Below, one piece after another: positions 46,992 to 56,463 of a stretch of DNA of 64,000 bases (positions within the stretch are counted from its first letter, which is position 1; each line of letters begins with the position of its first letter). The DNA is from Pseudomonas sp. MH9.2 (GTDB lineage: Bacteria; Pseudomonadota; Gammaproteobacteria; Pseudomonadales; Pseudomonadaceae): the NCBI RefSeq assembly GCF_034353875.1, contig NZ_CP133784.1, positions 868,001 through 932,000 of the forward strand, read 5' to 3'. The notes beneath the pieces are model-generated. The model was not told the DNA's origin and made no database searches. It worked only from the letters and a program-made list of their open reading frames with translations. The translations under genes and the position numbers were made by a program.

Positions 46992-48008
46992 TCAGTTGAC
47001 CTCGCCAATGCGGGGGTCGATCACGCGGTAGAGCAGATCGATGGCCATGTTGAGCAGTACATAAATGAAGGACACCCAAATCGCGAAGCCCATCACTGCC
47101 GGAAAATCCAGGGACTGAATCGACTTGACCACATAAGCGCCCATGCCTGGCCAGGCGAAGACCGTTTCGGTGAGCACCGCACCATAGAGCAGGTCGCCCA
47201 GCGTCAGACCCAATACCGTCACCGACGGGATCAACGCATTCGGCAGCGCATGGCGCAGAATTACCGCCCAACGCGACAAGCCGTAGGCGCGCGCAGTGCG
47301 GATGTAGTCCTCACCAAGCTGGTCGAGCATCGCCGAGCGTATCTGCCGCGCCACCACCCCCAGGTTGACAAACCCCAGGGTTACAGCTGGCAGGATCAAA
47401 TGCTGCAGAGCATTGGAGAACAGCGCTCCATCGCCTGCCAGCAGTGAATCGATCAAGTAGAAACCGGTAAAGGTCGGTGGCGGCTCAAGCCCTTCATCGA
47501 GACGACCGCTGCCGGGCAGCCAGCCCAAATGTCCGTAAAACAGCACGATCAAGCCCAGTCCAAGCCAGAACGCGGGCGTTGAAATACCGGTGACGGCCAG
47601 GGTCCGTGCAATCTGATCAATGGCCCGGTTGTGGTATACCGCAGACAACACGCCCAATGGCACTCCGATCAGTATCGACAGGGTCAGGGCCGCCAACGCC
47701 AGCTCCAGAGTCGCCGGAAAATACGCCTGCAAATCTTCGAGCACCGGTCGACTGGTGCGGATCGAAGTGCCGAGGTCGCCCTGCAACAGGTCAAGCATGT
47801 AGCGGCCATATTGCTGATACAGCGGCAGGTCCAGCCCCAATTGATGACGGATGTTGGCGACGATGGCATCGCTGGCACGGTCGCCAGCAATCAGTCGGGC
47901 CGGATCGCCGGGGATCAGATGGGAAATCGCAAAGGTGATCAACGAAACGCCCACAACGACCAGCAACAGGCCGAACAGGCGTTTGCGCAACATATTCAGG
48001 AAGGCCAT
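46992..48008 (-). CDS. ddpB: D-Ala-D-Ala/dipeptide ABC transporter permease (DdpB/DppB type)
   Basis: The ATG at 48008 (MAFLNMLRKRLFGLLLVVVG) gives 338 residues. DppB hallmarks are ISHLIPGDPARLIAGDRAS, GDLGTSIRTSRPVLEDL, TPAFWLGLGLIVLFYGHLGW with the periplasmic loop LPGSGRLDEG, and the coupling loop DYIRTARAYGLSRWAVILRH. It forms the channel with DdpC. Confidence 0.88.
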   Translation of the reverse strand: MAFLNMLRKRLFGLLLVVVGVSLITFAISHLIPGDPARLIAGDRASDAIVANIRHQLGLDLPLYQQYGRYMLDLLQGDLGTSIRTSRPVLEDLQAYFPATLELALAALTLSILIGVPLGVLSAVYHNRAIDQIARTLAVTGISTPAFWLGLGLIVLFYGHLGWLPGSGRLDEGLEPPPTFTGFYLIDSLLAGDGALFSNALQHLILPAVTLGFVNLGVVARQIRSAMLDQLGEDYIRTARAYGLSRWAVILRHALPNALIPSVTVLGLTLGDLLYGAVLTETVFAWPGMGAYVVKSIQSLDFPAVMGFAIWVSFIYVLLNMAIDLLYRVIDPRIGEVN

Positions 48009-48072
48009 CAGGCACCTCGGTAACGCTTCGGATCGGCAGCGATAAACGTCTGCCGTGGGCACAACGCTGCAA

Positions 48073-48097
48073 CGACCCACCTTTTACAGGTGGGTCG
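48073..48097 (-). terminator. Stem-loop between ddpA and ddpB
   Basis: CGACCCACCT (48073-48082) pairs perfectly with AGGTGGGTCG (48088-48097) around TTTAC, 20 bases after the ddpA stop. No T tract follows on the minus strand. Such hairpins often protect the binding-protein mRNA so that it accumulates above the membrane components. A partial terminator is the alternative. Confidence 0.55.
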
Positions 48098-48116
48098 CTG
48101 GAGCGATAACGACGAC

Positions 48117-49673
48117 TTACTTGGTGATGGTGTCGATGTTGAATACTTGCTCAAGCATCGGGTTGAACACGTAACCTTTGACTGCGTCACGCATCGGCAG
48201 CGTGTAGCTCTTCTGGTACAGGTAGGCGTAGACACTGTCGTTAAGGACAATTTTCTGCGCTTGCTGATACAACTCGGTGCGCTTGGCGGTGTCGTTGTTC
48301 GACGCGGCCTCTCGGATCAGTTTATCGACGACCGGGTTGTCATAGAACGAGCGATTGCCCGCCAGGCCTTGCAGCTTGGAGTCGAACCAAAAGTTCATGA
48401 ACATGTAGGGATCAGCGAAGTCCGGGCTCCAGGAGCCGATGGCAATATCGAAATCACCCGTGCCCAGGCGCTCACGCAGGGTCGCGTTGGCCAGCTTCTC
48501 CAACTTGAGATTGACCCCCAGCGGTGCCAGGCCAGCCTGCAAGGTCAAACCGATAGGCTCCCAGTTAGGGTCCTTGTCCGAATACATGAAGTTTAGGCTG
48601 CTGATTTTCTCCGGGACTTTCGCCAGGTCGGCCTTGGCCTTGGCTACGTCCTGCTTCATCGGCGGCAACGCCGGATCGTACGCCCACATGCCCTGTGGGA
48701 TCGGCCCGTTCATGGGTTTGGCTTTGCCCTTGAGAATGCCGTTAATGATGCCGTCATAATCCAGCGCATCGACGATAGCCCGGCGTGCATCCGGGTTGCT
48801 CATCGGTGCTTTTTTGTTGTTAAGGTACAGGTACGTGACCCGCAGCGACGGATAGTCGCGAACCACTACGCCGGCTTTTTTGCCCAGCGCATCAAGCTGG
48901 TCTTCGGGCATGTCTTCAATGATGTCGAGGTCACCACGCTCCAGTTGCAATCGGCGTACCGACGCCTCACCAATGATTTTGATCACGACTTTTTTCAGCG
49001 TTGGCTTGGGGCCAGAAAAGTAGGTGTTCTGCTCCATGGTCAAGGACTGGCCTTTCTGCCATGAGGTCAGTCGGAAGGCACCAGAACCCGCGGTATGGGT
49101 CGACAGGTATGCGTTGACGTCGTCGGTCTTCTTGGCGACATCCGGGTTGATGATCGCCCCGCCGTTATGCGCAAGGGTATAGAGGAACGGCGCATACGGT
49201 GCTTTCAGGGTAAAGCGCACGGTCATCGGGTCGACCACCGCCACCACCATGTCGTCGGGGAACGCACCGGACGGGCCTTGCTTGAGTTTCATCAACCGGT
49301 CGAAAGAAAACTTTACCGCGTTGGCGTCCACTTCGGCGCCATCATCAAACAGGTTTCCGGTTTTGATCTTGAATTCCCAGATCAAGCTGTCGGCTGATGT
49401 GGTCCAGCTGGCGGCCAGATCACCTTGCACCTCGGTGCTGCCCTTGCCGTTCTCGACCTTGTAGGCCACCAGTTTCTGGTACGCCGGATAGGTCACGGTC
49501 CAGTCGTTGTTATCAATGGTCACGGCCGGGTCGAGGGTCTGCGGGTCGGCGGGTTTGCCGATCATCAGCGTGTCTTGCGGCACGGCGGCGCTGGCCGACT
49601 GCCAGGCACCGAGACCCAGAGCCGAACACAGCAAGGCCATGGCCAATTTGCGCGGGGTGAAGATTAGATTCAT
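48117..49673 (-). CDS. ddpA: D-Ala-D-Ala/dipeptide ABC transporter substrate-binding protein
   Basis: The 518-residue SBP_bac_5 protein has a signal peptide (MNLIFTPRKLAMALLCSALG, cleaved after ASA) and family motifs LMIGKPADPQTLDPAVTIDN, GDLAASWTTSADSLIWEFKI, VDANAVKFSFDRLMKLK and GSGAFRLTSWQKGQSLTMEQ. It collects the dipeptide in the periplasm. The specificity is inferred from the DdpX gene upstream; other di- or oligopeptides are possible. Confidence 0.85.
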   Translation of the reverse strand: MNLIFTPRKLAMALLCSALGLGAWQSASAAVPQDTLMIGKPADPQTLDPAVTIDNNDWTVTYPAYQKLVAYKVENGKGSTEVQGDLAASWTTSADSLIWEFKIKTGNLFDDGAEVDANAVKFSFDRLMKLKQGPSGAFPDDMVVAVVDPMTVRFTLKAPYAPFLYTLAHNGGAIINPDVAKKTDDVNAYLSTHTAGSGAFRLTSWQKGQSLTMEQNTYFSGPKPTLKKVVIKIIGEASVRRLQLERGDLDIIEDMPEDQLDALGKKAGVVVRDYPSLRVTYLYLNNKKAPMSNPDARRAIVDALDYDGIINGILKGKAKPMNGPIPQGMWAYDPALPPMKQDVAKAKADLAKVPEKISSLNFMYSDKDPNWEPIGLTLQAGLAPLGVNLKLEKLANATLRERLGTGDFDIAIGSWSPDFADPYMFMNFWFDSKLQGLAGNRSFYDNPVVDKLIREAASNNDTAKRTELYQQAQKIVLNDSVYAYLYQKSYTLPMRDAVKGYVFNPMLEQVFNIDTITK

Positions 49674-49896
49674 GCCGGTTCCTTGATCATTCGATATGTG
49701 GAAGTTCGTCAGGTTTTTTATTAAAGCTATACCGGGCAGTTAAAGCTCGACCACTCGCAATGAGTGTTCGAAAACGGCCAATCCTTGCCTGTTCTGGAAA
49801 AGGATTGCACCGAATTTACGCCGGGATTCATTGTCGTCCCGGTCATGTCAGGCTGTGTCACAGTCAAGCAGGTGTCATCTATTCAGTGGTTATCCG

Positions 49897-50457
49897 TCAG
49901 TGGTTGGCCGGACGGATCGAACCGTCGTCAATCAACGGATAGCTCTCGGCGTCGGGCAATTCGTAATGCCACCATTCGCTGGCAATCGGCTGGAACCCGG
50001 CGCTCAGCATGATCCCCAGCAGCAACAAACGGTTGCGCTGCACGGCGGTAGGCAGGTCGGCGAAAAACTGGTGAGACTGCTCACGCATGTCATCGAAACC
50101 GGTGCCCATGTCCAGCGGCTGGCCGTCGGCGTCGATCAACGTTAAATCGACAGCCACGCCACGGCTATGGTGCGAACCGAGTGTTGGATCACGCACGTAT
50201 TCCGGGTTAGGCAGCGCCTGCCACAACAACAGTTGGGCATACGGCGGGCGGTAGGCATCGAGGATGCGCAGGCTCAACCCTGCCTGGCGCGCCAGACGGC
50301 TGGCCATGCGCAGGCAGCGTTCGGCGTCGCGGTGCAACAAGCAGCGTGGATCTTGATAAATCGGCGTGCCAGCCAGGTTATCGGCGCCAGCGTAGATCAG
50401 ATCGATTTCGACCTGCAGCGCGTGGGCATCGACTTCGACAAGTAGGCTGCTGTTCAC
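49897..50457 (-). CDS. ddpX: D-alanyl-D-alanine dipeptidase (VanX/DdpX family)
   Basis: Translation starts at a GTG (50457) with GGAG eight bases upstream. The 186-residue zinc peptidase contains RILDAYRPPYAQLLLWQ, SHHSRGVAVDLTLID (zinc ligands H and D) and ASEWWHYELPD (catalytic E and third zinc ligand). It hydrolyses D-Ala-D-Ala to D-alanine. It has no signal peptide, so it acts on imported dipeptide in the cytosol. In E. coli the homologous ddpXABCDF operon has the same order. The 223 bases to ddpA may hold an additional promoter. Confidence 0.92.
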   Translation of the reverse strand: MNSSLLVEVDAHALQVEIDLIYAGADNLAGTPIYQDPRCLLHRDAERCLRMASRLARQAGLSLRILDAYRPPYAQLLLWQALPNPEYVRDPTLGSHHSRGVAVDLTLIDADGQPLDMGTGFDDMREQSHQFFADLPTAVQRNRLLLLGIMLSAGFQPIASEWWHYELPDAESYPLIDDGSIRPANH

Positions 50458-50523
50458 GTAAACACTCCAATCAAAAGTAAGACGCTGGTCATCATGTTGC
50501 CGGTTTGATAGCCCTGAGCAGCG

Positions 50524-51384
50524 CTATTCAAACTGGCCAAAAAGCTCTTGCAGGTGCCGATTTTTCGCCAGACGCTCGTCCAGACGGTCACCGTATTTTT
50601 CCGCCACGGCCGACACCATCAGGTTGAAAAGGCATGTCAGCGGTGCCAGGGAATCCCAAAACTGACCCACGTCGGTCTTCAGTTGCAACAGGTCCATGGG
50701 GTAATCCCTGGCCCACGGACAGTGGAAATCGGTGACCAATGCCAAGGGCAGATTGTTGCTGCTGGCAACCTCGCAGAATGTGCGGGCCACGCTGGAATAG
50801 GTACGGAAATCGGAAATGATCGCGTAGGGATTCTCGAAACTTGAGTTCAGGGACTCCGCATAAGTCCCGGACAGGCCATCGACGTAGTAGACCTTTGGCC
50901 GGATGTATTCGAGGTGGCTATGAAACGCGTTGAGAATGCCGCGAGTGGTCTGAATACCGACAATGAATACCGCATCGGCGGCGTACAGACGCTCGACGAT
51001 GTGGGCAAACTGTTCGCTCCGGGCCAGGCCGTACACGTGCTGAATAGCGTCCAGTTCTCGGCTCAACGAGCGATCCAGCGCATCGCCGTGAGTGGCTTCT
51101 TCACGGAAGGCGCCAAGCCGGTCGGTGATCAGCCAGGTATTACCCGAGTCACCGCGCAAGCTTTGTTTGACGTCGTCCAGATTACGGTAGCCCAGCGAAC
51201 GCAAGAAGCGTCCGACCGAAATGCCCGTGGTTCCGGTTTGCTGCGCGATGCTGTCCGCTGTTTCGAAGGGCAACTTCTGAGGGTTGGCCAACAGGTAACC
51301 GGCGATACGCTTCCCTGTAGGCGTCAGGCCAGTGAAGCGCTGTTCCAGCGTCACCAGAAAACTGCTTTTTTCAGTGGAGTTCAT
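50524..51384 (-). CDS. MurR/RpiR-family transcriptional regulator
   Basis: The 286-residue protein has an N-terminal RpiR helix-turn-helix (LTPTGKRIAGYLLANPQKLP, ETADSIAQQTGTTGISVGRF, LRSLGYRNLDDVKQSLR) and a C-terminal SIS domain (HIVERLYAADAVFIVGIQTT, NPYAIISDFRTYSSVARTFC). SIS domains of this family sense phosphosugars or cell-wall intermediates. Lying 66 bases upstream of ddpX in the same direction, it probably controls the D-Ala-D-Ala operon in response to peptidoglycan turnover (inference). Confidence 0.88.
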   Translation of the reverse strand: MNSTEKSSFLVTLEQRFTGLTPTGKRIAGYLLANPQKLPFETADSIAQQTGTTGISVGRFLRSLGYRNLDDVKQSLRGDSGNTWLITDRLGAFREEATHGDALDRSLSRELDAIQHVYGLARSEQFAHIVERLYAADAVFIVGIQTTRGILNAFHSHLEYIRPKVYYVDGLSGTYAESLNSSFENPYAIISDFRTYSSVARTFCEVASSNNLPLALVTDFHCPWARDYPMDLLQLKTDVGQFWDSLAPLTCLFNLMVSAVAEKYGDRLDERLAKNRHLQELFGQFE

Positions 51385-51550
51385 GCCGGATTCAACGCCT
51401 TGGCGCAGCCATAAATGTTAGAAGACGGTCATTAATCTTCAATATGTTATCAACATAATATTCAAATTCAGACGGATACAACGACTTTTTTGCAGAAATT
51501 TTCAGGAAGATTTTTATTGATTCACAGTGGTGCACGATGAAGCTTGAACG

Positions 51551-51626
51551 CCCGGTTTACGGGCATAAACCGGGATCTGACCAGCCTGCTTCGCGGGCAA
51601 ATGCGCGTCCTGTTGGAGCGCATTTG
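51551..51626. repeat. Two stem-loops downstream of mrdA (REP-like)
   Basis: CCCGGTTTA (51551-51559) pairs with TAAACCGGG (51566-51574). CAAATGCGC (51598-51606) pairs with GCGCATTTG (51618-51626). GCTTCGCGGGCAA between them recalls Pseudomonas REP elements. They lie 3' of mrdA on the minus strand and may end or protect its transcript. Confidence 0.45.
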
Positions 51627-51657
51627 TTCGCGCATAACGTGAGCTTGATGCGGCGTA

Positions 51658-53547
51658 TCAGACGTGCGGCTCACCCGGCGCTTTGACCGGCGTCGCATAT
51701 TGCGGCTTCAAGTGGCCTTCTTTGTCGAGCAACCAGGCGTCCATCACCTGGCGCACGACAGGACCCGCCACGCGACCGCCCGCTTCACCGTTCTCGATCA
51801 TGACCGAGACCGCGATTTTCGGATGTGCCGCCGGGGCGAAACCAACGAACAAGGCGTTGTCGCGGTTGCGCTCCAGGGTTTTCAAACGGTTGTAGCGCTC
51901 ACCCTGCTTGATCGCAACCACCTGGGCCGTGCCGCTTTTACCGGCAATCCGGTATTGCGCGCCGAGGGCAGAAGCCCGAGCAATGCCACGCGGGTCATGC
52001 ATCACCATCTGCATACCGTGATTGACCTGATCCCACTCACTGGAGTCATGCAACACGATGTTAGGCATCGGGTGTTCATCGACCGGTGACACACCATCGA
52101 TAGTTTTCGCCAGATGAGGCCGATTCCACACGCCTTTGTTGGCAATCAACGCGGTGGCCTGGGCCAGTTGCAGCGGTGTCACCTGCATATACCCCTGCCC
52201 GATACCCAAGATGACGGTTTCACCCGGGAACCAGACCTGACGTCGCGTGGCCCGCTTCCACTCACGGGAAGGCATTAGCCCCGCCGACTCCTCAAACATG
52301 TCCAGCGACACTTTTTGTCCCAGGCCAAACATGGTCATGTAGTCATGCATGCGATCAATGCCGAGCTTGTGCGCCAGCGTATAGAAATAGGTGTCGTTGG
52401 AACGCATGATGGCGGCATCCATGTCCACCCAACCATCACCGCTGTGGTTCCAGTTTCGGTATTTGTGATCGTAATCCGGCAGTTGGAAGTAGCCAGGGTC
52501 GAACACCCGGGTCTGCGCGGTAACAACACTGCTGTCCAGCCCTGCAATCGCGACCTCAGGTTTGATCGTCGAACCGGGCGCATACAACCCGCGCAGCACC
52601 CTGTTGAACAAGGGCCGGTCGACAGAGTCACGCAGCGCTGCGTATTCCTTGAAGCTAATCCCGGTGACGAACAGGTTGGGATCGAAACTGGGTTTGCTGA
52701 CCATGGCCAGTACTTCGCCGGTTTCCGGGTCCAGCGCCACCACCGAACCACGCCGATCTCCCAGGGCATCTTCCGCCGCCTCCTGAAGACCGATATCCAG
52801 GCTCAGGACAATACTTTTACCGGGGATAGGGTCCGTGTGCTTGAGCACGCGCAACACCCGCCCTTGCGCATTGGTTTCGACCTCTTCATAACCGACCCGG
52901 CCATGCAGTTCAGACTCGTAGAAGCGCTCGATACCGGTCTTGCCGATCGATTGAGTGCCGCGATAATCCACTGACAGTTGCTTGGACTCTTTTTCGTTGA
53001 TCCTGCCCACATAACCAATGGAATGGGCGAAATGCGCGCCCAACGGATAATGTCGAACAAACTGCGGCTCGACGTCGATCCCCGGCAGGCGAAACTGATT
53101 GACGGCGACCAGGGCAATTTGTTCTTCGGTCAACTCATACAGCAACGTCACAGGGTCGAAGCGATGACGGGCTTGCTTCAGATCCTTGTCGAACAAAATC
53201 CGGTCTTCTTCAGGCAACTGAAGAATACTGATCAGGGAGTCCAGCACCTGGCTCCAGTCCCCGGACCGCTCGCGGGTCATGATCAGGTTGAAACTGGGCC
53301 GATTGTCCGCCAGCACCACACCATTACGGTCATAAATCATGCCTCTTTCCGGCGGGATCGGAAGGACATGCACCCGATTGTTCTCTGAAATCGTCGAATG
53401 ATAAGCAAACTCGGTTACCTGCAGAAAATACATTCTGCCCACCAGAATGCAGCTCAACACGGCCACGAGCAGACCACACGCAAGCAAACGCTTATTGACC
53501 AGCTGCGTTTCTTTCTCGTGGTCCTTCAAGGGAATTGGTTCAGGCAT
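51658..53547 (-). CDS. mrdA: Penicillin-binding protein 2 (peptidoglycan D,D-transpeptidase)
   Basis: The 629-residue protein has one N-terminal membrane helix (about 19-40), the PBP dimerisation domain (PPERGMIYDRNGVVLADNRP) and a transpeptidase domain with the nucleophile S326 in PGSTIKP, the SND triad motif (IMRSNDTYFY) and KSGTAQV. Length and motifs fit PBP2 of the elongasome. In Pseudomonas the main mrdA is next to rodA; here no rodA or mreBCD lies nearby, so this is probably a second copy. Its position beside the D-Ala-D-Ala dipeptidase operon hints at a shared cell-wall role, which is inference. Confidence 0.9.
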   Translation of the reverse strand: MPEPIPLKDHEKETQLVNKRLLACGLLVAVLSCILVGRMYFLQVTEFAYHSTISENNRVHVLPIPPERGMIYDRNGVVLADNRPSFNLIMTRERSGDWSQVLDSLISILQLPEEDRILFDKDLKQARHRFDPVTLLYELTEEQIALVAVNQFRLPGIDVEPQFVRHYPLGAHFAHSIGYVGRINEKESKQLSVDYRGTQSIGKTGIERFYESELHGRVGYEEVETNAQGRVLRVLKHTDPIPGKSIVLSLDIGLQEAAEDALGDRRGSVVALDPETGEVLAMVSKPSFDPNLFVTGISFKEYAALRDSVDRPLFNRVLRGLYAPGSTIKPEVAIAGLDSSVVTAQTRVFDPGYFQLPDYDHKYRNWNHSGDGWVDMDAAIMRSNDTYFYTLAHKLGIDRMHDYMTMFGLGQKVSLDMFEESAGLMPSREWKRATRRQVWFPGETVILGIGQGYMQVTPLQLAQATALIANKGVWNRPHLAKTIDGVSPVDEHPMPNIVLHDSSEWDQVNHGMQMVMHDPRGIARASALGAQYRIAGKSGTAQVVAIKQGERYNRLKTLERNRDNALFVGFAPAAHPKIAVSVMIENGEAGGRVAGPVVRQVMDAWLLDKEGHLKPQYATPVKAPGEPHV

Positions 53548-53692
53548 TGCTACAGCTTCTCGTTAAAAAAGGGGGAAACGTCACAAATTGTGACGCACAA
53601 TACCAAGAAGTAGCCCCGGATATTGCACCTCTGATCAACGGCGGCGATGCCTCGCCGACAAATCAGAGTGCGCAAGGGAATGTCATTGCCAA

Positions 53693-54487
53693 CTATTTGC
53701 GCACCATCAGCCTCGACGCCAAAAACCGGTGATCCGCTGAAAACAGCCGCCGGTAGGTGAGCAGTACTGCACACACCGTTCCCAGCGCCGATGCCGCCGC
53801 GATCAGGAACATTATGATGATTTGATAACGCACCGCCTGAATTGGCGACTGCCCCGCCAGCACCTGCCCCGTCATCATCCCGGGCAGGCTGACCAGCCCG
53901 ACCACAGTCATTTGATTAAGCGTAGGGATCATCCCGGCACGCACCGCCTGGCGGGCCGGGCCTTGTGCGGCCTCCCAGCGGGTAGCGCCGAGGGCAAGAC
54001 TCATTTCCACGACGTTGCGCCCGGTCGTCAATTCCTGAGTCATCCGCTCAATACCCAACGACACCCCGGTCAGGGTGTTGCCGAGAATCATCCCGAGAAT
54101 GGGGATTGCATACTGCGGCTCATACCAGGGATGAATCCGAATAACGGCGAACAGCCCCACGGCAGTGACCAGCCATGAACTCAGCCAGATCGACGCAATG
54201 CTGTCGATACGCTGCCCCGCATACGTCCGCTTGCCTCGTCCTGAGGCCGACAGCCCCGCAATCAAGGTCATCCCGGCCATCAACGGCAGCACGACATACC
54301 ATTGGGCGAAGTTGAACACCCAACCCAAGACATAACCAATGGCGAGTAGCTGCACAACGGTGCGGATCGCCGCCCACACCAGTTTGCGTTCCAGATCAAG
54401 CTTCAGGACAAGGGACAGTACGCCGTTAATCAGGATCAACGAGGAAGCAATTCCAATATCCAGTAGCGATAAGTTCTGATAGTCCAT
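53693..54487 (-). CDS. fetB: UPF0014/FetB-type ABC export permease
   Basis: The 264-residue membrane protein has about seven hydrophobic helices and the UPF0014 pattern: LILINGVLSLVLKLDLERKL, VVQLLAIGYVLGWVF, PILGMILGNTLTGVSLGIER, EMSLALGATRWEAAQ, and SLPGMMTGQVLAGQSPIQAV. FetAB (YbbLM) of E. coli exports iron and raises peroxide resistance. It overlaps fetA by one base (TGATG). Confidence 0.88.
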   Translation of the reverse strand: MDYQNLSLLDIGIASSLILINGVLSLVLKLDLERKLVWAAIRTVVQLLAIGYVLGWVFNFAQWYVVLPLMAGMTLIAGLSASGRGKRTYAGQRIDSIASIWLSSWLVTAVGLFAVIRIHPWYEPQYAIPILGMILGNTLTGVSLGIERMTQELTTGRNVVEMSLALGATRWEAAQGPARQAVRAGMIPTLNQMTVVGLVSLPGMMTGQVLAGQSPIQAVRYQIIIMFLIAAASALGTVCAVLLTYRRLFSADHRFLASRLMVRK

Positions 54488-55164
54488 CAGGTCGTGTGCT
54501 CGCTCAATGTGCCTGCCTGCATCGTCAGCCTTCGCTCACTCATGCGCTGAGCCTGCTCTTGATCGTGGGAGATCCAGATGTAGGCGCGATCATCTTGCGC
54601 GGCGCCACTGAACCAGGCCGCCACCAGTGACTCGATTTCTCGAGATGATTCGGGATCCAGTGACGCGGTGGGTTCATCAAGCAGCAGCACATCAGGCTGC
54701 AATTGCAGAACCCTGATCAACGCTGCAATTTGCGCTTCACCCCCCGACAGTTCGCTGGCCTGCTGGTCGAGAAAACGCTCCCCCCTACCCGCCTGCTCGG
54801 CCAACCGCAAGGCGGCGGCGCGGTCGAAGGTAAGGTCGTGATAGACCTTCAAGCTGAAGGGGTAACGCAGATTGTCTTCAACTGTGCCCTCAAGCATTGC
54901 GGGGCGCTGAGCGATGTAACTGACATGGCGGCGATACGCCGGAATCCCGGAGCTCGACACCGGTTTATCGCGCCAAAAAACGCGGCCCTCCTCCAGCGGA
55001 TCAAGCAGCGCCAGGGCACGAAGAAATACACTTTTCCCCGACCCCGACGGTCCCGTGAGGGCGATGCGATCTCCACCTGCCAAGGTGAAATCCGTAGGAT
55101 TAAGCAGACACTTCTGGGTTTTGGCGTCGTTTCGGACCAGCCCTGACGCTTTGATCAAGATCAC
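54487..55164 (-). CDS. fetA: FetA-type ABC export ATPase
   Basis: Translation begins at a GTG (55164) with AGGA about ten bases upstream. The 225-residue ATPase has Walker A GPSGSGKSVF, ABC signature ELSGGEAQIAALIRVLQLQP, Walker [13 protein letters not shown] and a switch histidine in WISHDQEQA. It pairs with the overlapping FetB permease. Confidence 0.85.
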   Translation of the reverse strand: MILIKASGLVRNDAKTQKCLLNPTDFTLAGGDRIALTGPSGSGKSVFLRALALLDPLEEGRVFWRDKPVSSSGIPAYRRHVSYIAQRPAMLEGTVEDNLRYPFSLKVYHDLTFDRAAALRLAEQAGRGERFLDQQASELSGGEAQIAALIRVLQLQPDVLLLDEPTASLDPESSREIESLVAAWFSGAAQDDRAYIWISHDQEQAQRMSERRLTMQAGTLSEHTT

Positions 55165-55373
55165 TCGACAGCTGTCCTGGTATAGAAAGCAGCAGTTTCA
55201 TACGGAACCGTTACCACGTCGTTTGTTTCGCTTTTCATCCTTTCCCCCGATTATTTCGCGTGGTGCCGCTCAGTAAACTCGAGCGGCTTTTGCCTAGGCT
55301 AACAAAATAAACGCCACCAACCCCCCGGCGATTACGCTTAAACTGCGCGCTTTCGAATGACTGATAGCCCGCA

Positions 55374-56351
55374 ATGAATTCCGAAGCCCTCTCTATCTTG
55401 CAACAGCATTTAATCTCCGCTTTAAGTGCAGTACCTGACGAAGCTCGCCGCCTGTTTCACGGCAGAGGGCTACGCTGGCCGGGGCTTGAAGAAGTGACCG
55501 TTGACTGGTTGCAGGGCGTGCTATTGGTGTCGCTGTACAAGCAACCGGATGAAGCCGAGTTGGCTGCCATGAAGCACATGCTTCTGGCCCTGAGTCAGTC
55601 TCCCGCCTGGCTGCACAGCCAGGCGCATACCCTGTTATTGCAACACCGCTACCTTCAAGACAGTACAACCGAATGGTTGCTGGGGGAGACCGTTGATAAT
55701 GGGGTTGTCACCGAGAACGGTCTGCATTTCAAACTGGACTTTGGCAGAAACCAGAACACCGGGCTGTTCCTGGATATGCGCTATGGTCGCCGCTGGGTTC
55801 AAGCTCAGGCACACGGCAAACGGGTGCTGAATCTGTTCGCGTATACCTGTGGCTTTTCTGTCGCCGCCATTGCCGGGGGCGCCGAGCACGTAGTGAATCT
55901 CGACATGGCCAAGGCCGCCTTGAGCCGAGGGCGAGATAATCACCGCCTTAACCAGCATGATTTGAGCCGCGTGAGTTTTTTAGGGCATGACCTTTTCAAA
56001 TCCTGGGCGAGAGTAAAAAGAGACGGCCCCTACGACCTGATCATCGTCGACCCGCCTTCGTTTCAGAAAGGCAGCTTTGTGCTGACCAAGGACTACCAGA
56101 AAATCCTCCGCCGCCTGCCTGATTTGCTCAACCCGCAAGGTCTTGTACTGGCGTGTATCAATGACCCCGCCATCGGCCCGGACTTTTTAATCGACAGCGC
56201 CGCTGTCGAGGCGCCTGACTTGATTTTTCAGCAGCGCCTGGAAAACCCGCCCGAGTTTGCCGACATCCACCCTGAAGGCGGGTTGAAGGCGTTGATCTTC
56301 TCGTTGAATAGCGACTTTGTGGCCGGGCAAGAGTCCGCTCTGCTGCCCTGA
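55374..56351 (+). CDS. Class I SAM-dependent methyltransferase (RlmI-like, COG1092)
   Basis: The 325-residue protein has a short N-terminal region and a Rossmann methyltransferase domain: GLFLDMRYGRRWVQAQAHGK, VLNLFAYTCGFSVAAIAGGA (SAM motif I), VVNLDMAKAALSRGRDNHRL, and catalytic DPPSFQKGSFVLTKDYQKIL. It resembles 23S rRNA cytosine-C5 methyltransferases but lacks an obvious N-terminal PUA domain. RNA methylation is the likely role; the target base is unknown. It is divergent from fetA. Confidence 0.8.
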   Translation: MNSEALSILQQHLISALSAVPDEARRLFHGRGLRWPGLEEVTVDWLQGVLLVSLYKQPDEAELAAMKHMLLALSQSPAWLHSQAHTLLLQHRYLQDSTTEWLLGETVDNGVVTENGLHFKLDFGRNQNTGLFLDMRYGRRWVQAQAHGKRVLNLFAYTCGFSVAAIAGGAEHVVNLDMAKAALSRGRDNHRLNQHDLSRVSFLGHDLFKSWARVKRDGPYDLIIVDPPSFQKGSFVLTKDYQKILRRLPDLLNPQGLVLACINDPAIGPDFLIDSAAVEAPDLIFQQRLENPPEFADIHPEGGLKALIFSLNSDFVAGQESALLP

Positions 56352-56463
56352 AACCGTTGATACAGAGAGATTGCAGATCCCGAGCGCATCAATAAAGATT
56401 GGACGCTAACGATTTCCGACTTTAACCTTGCCGGCTTGTTAGCGGTTCAAGGGGTCGGGGTCG

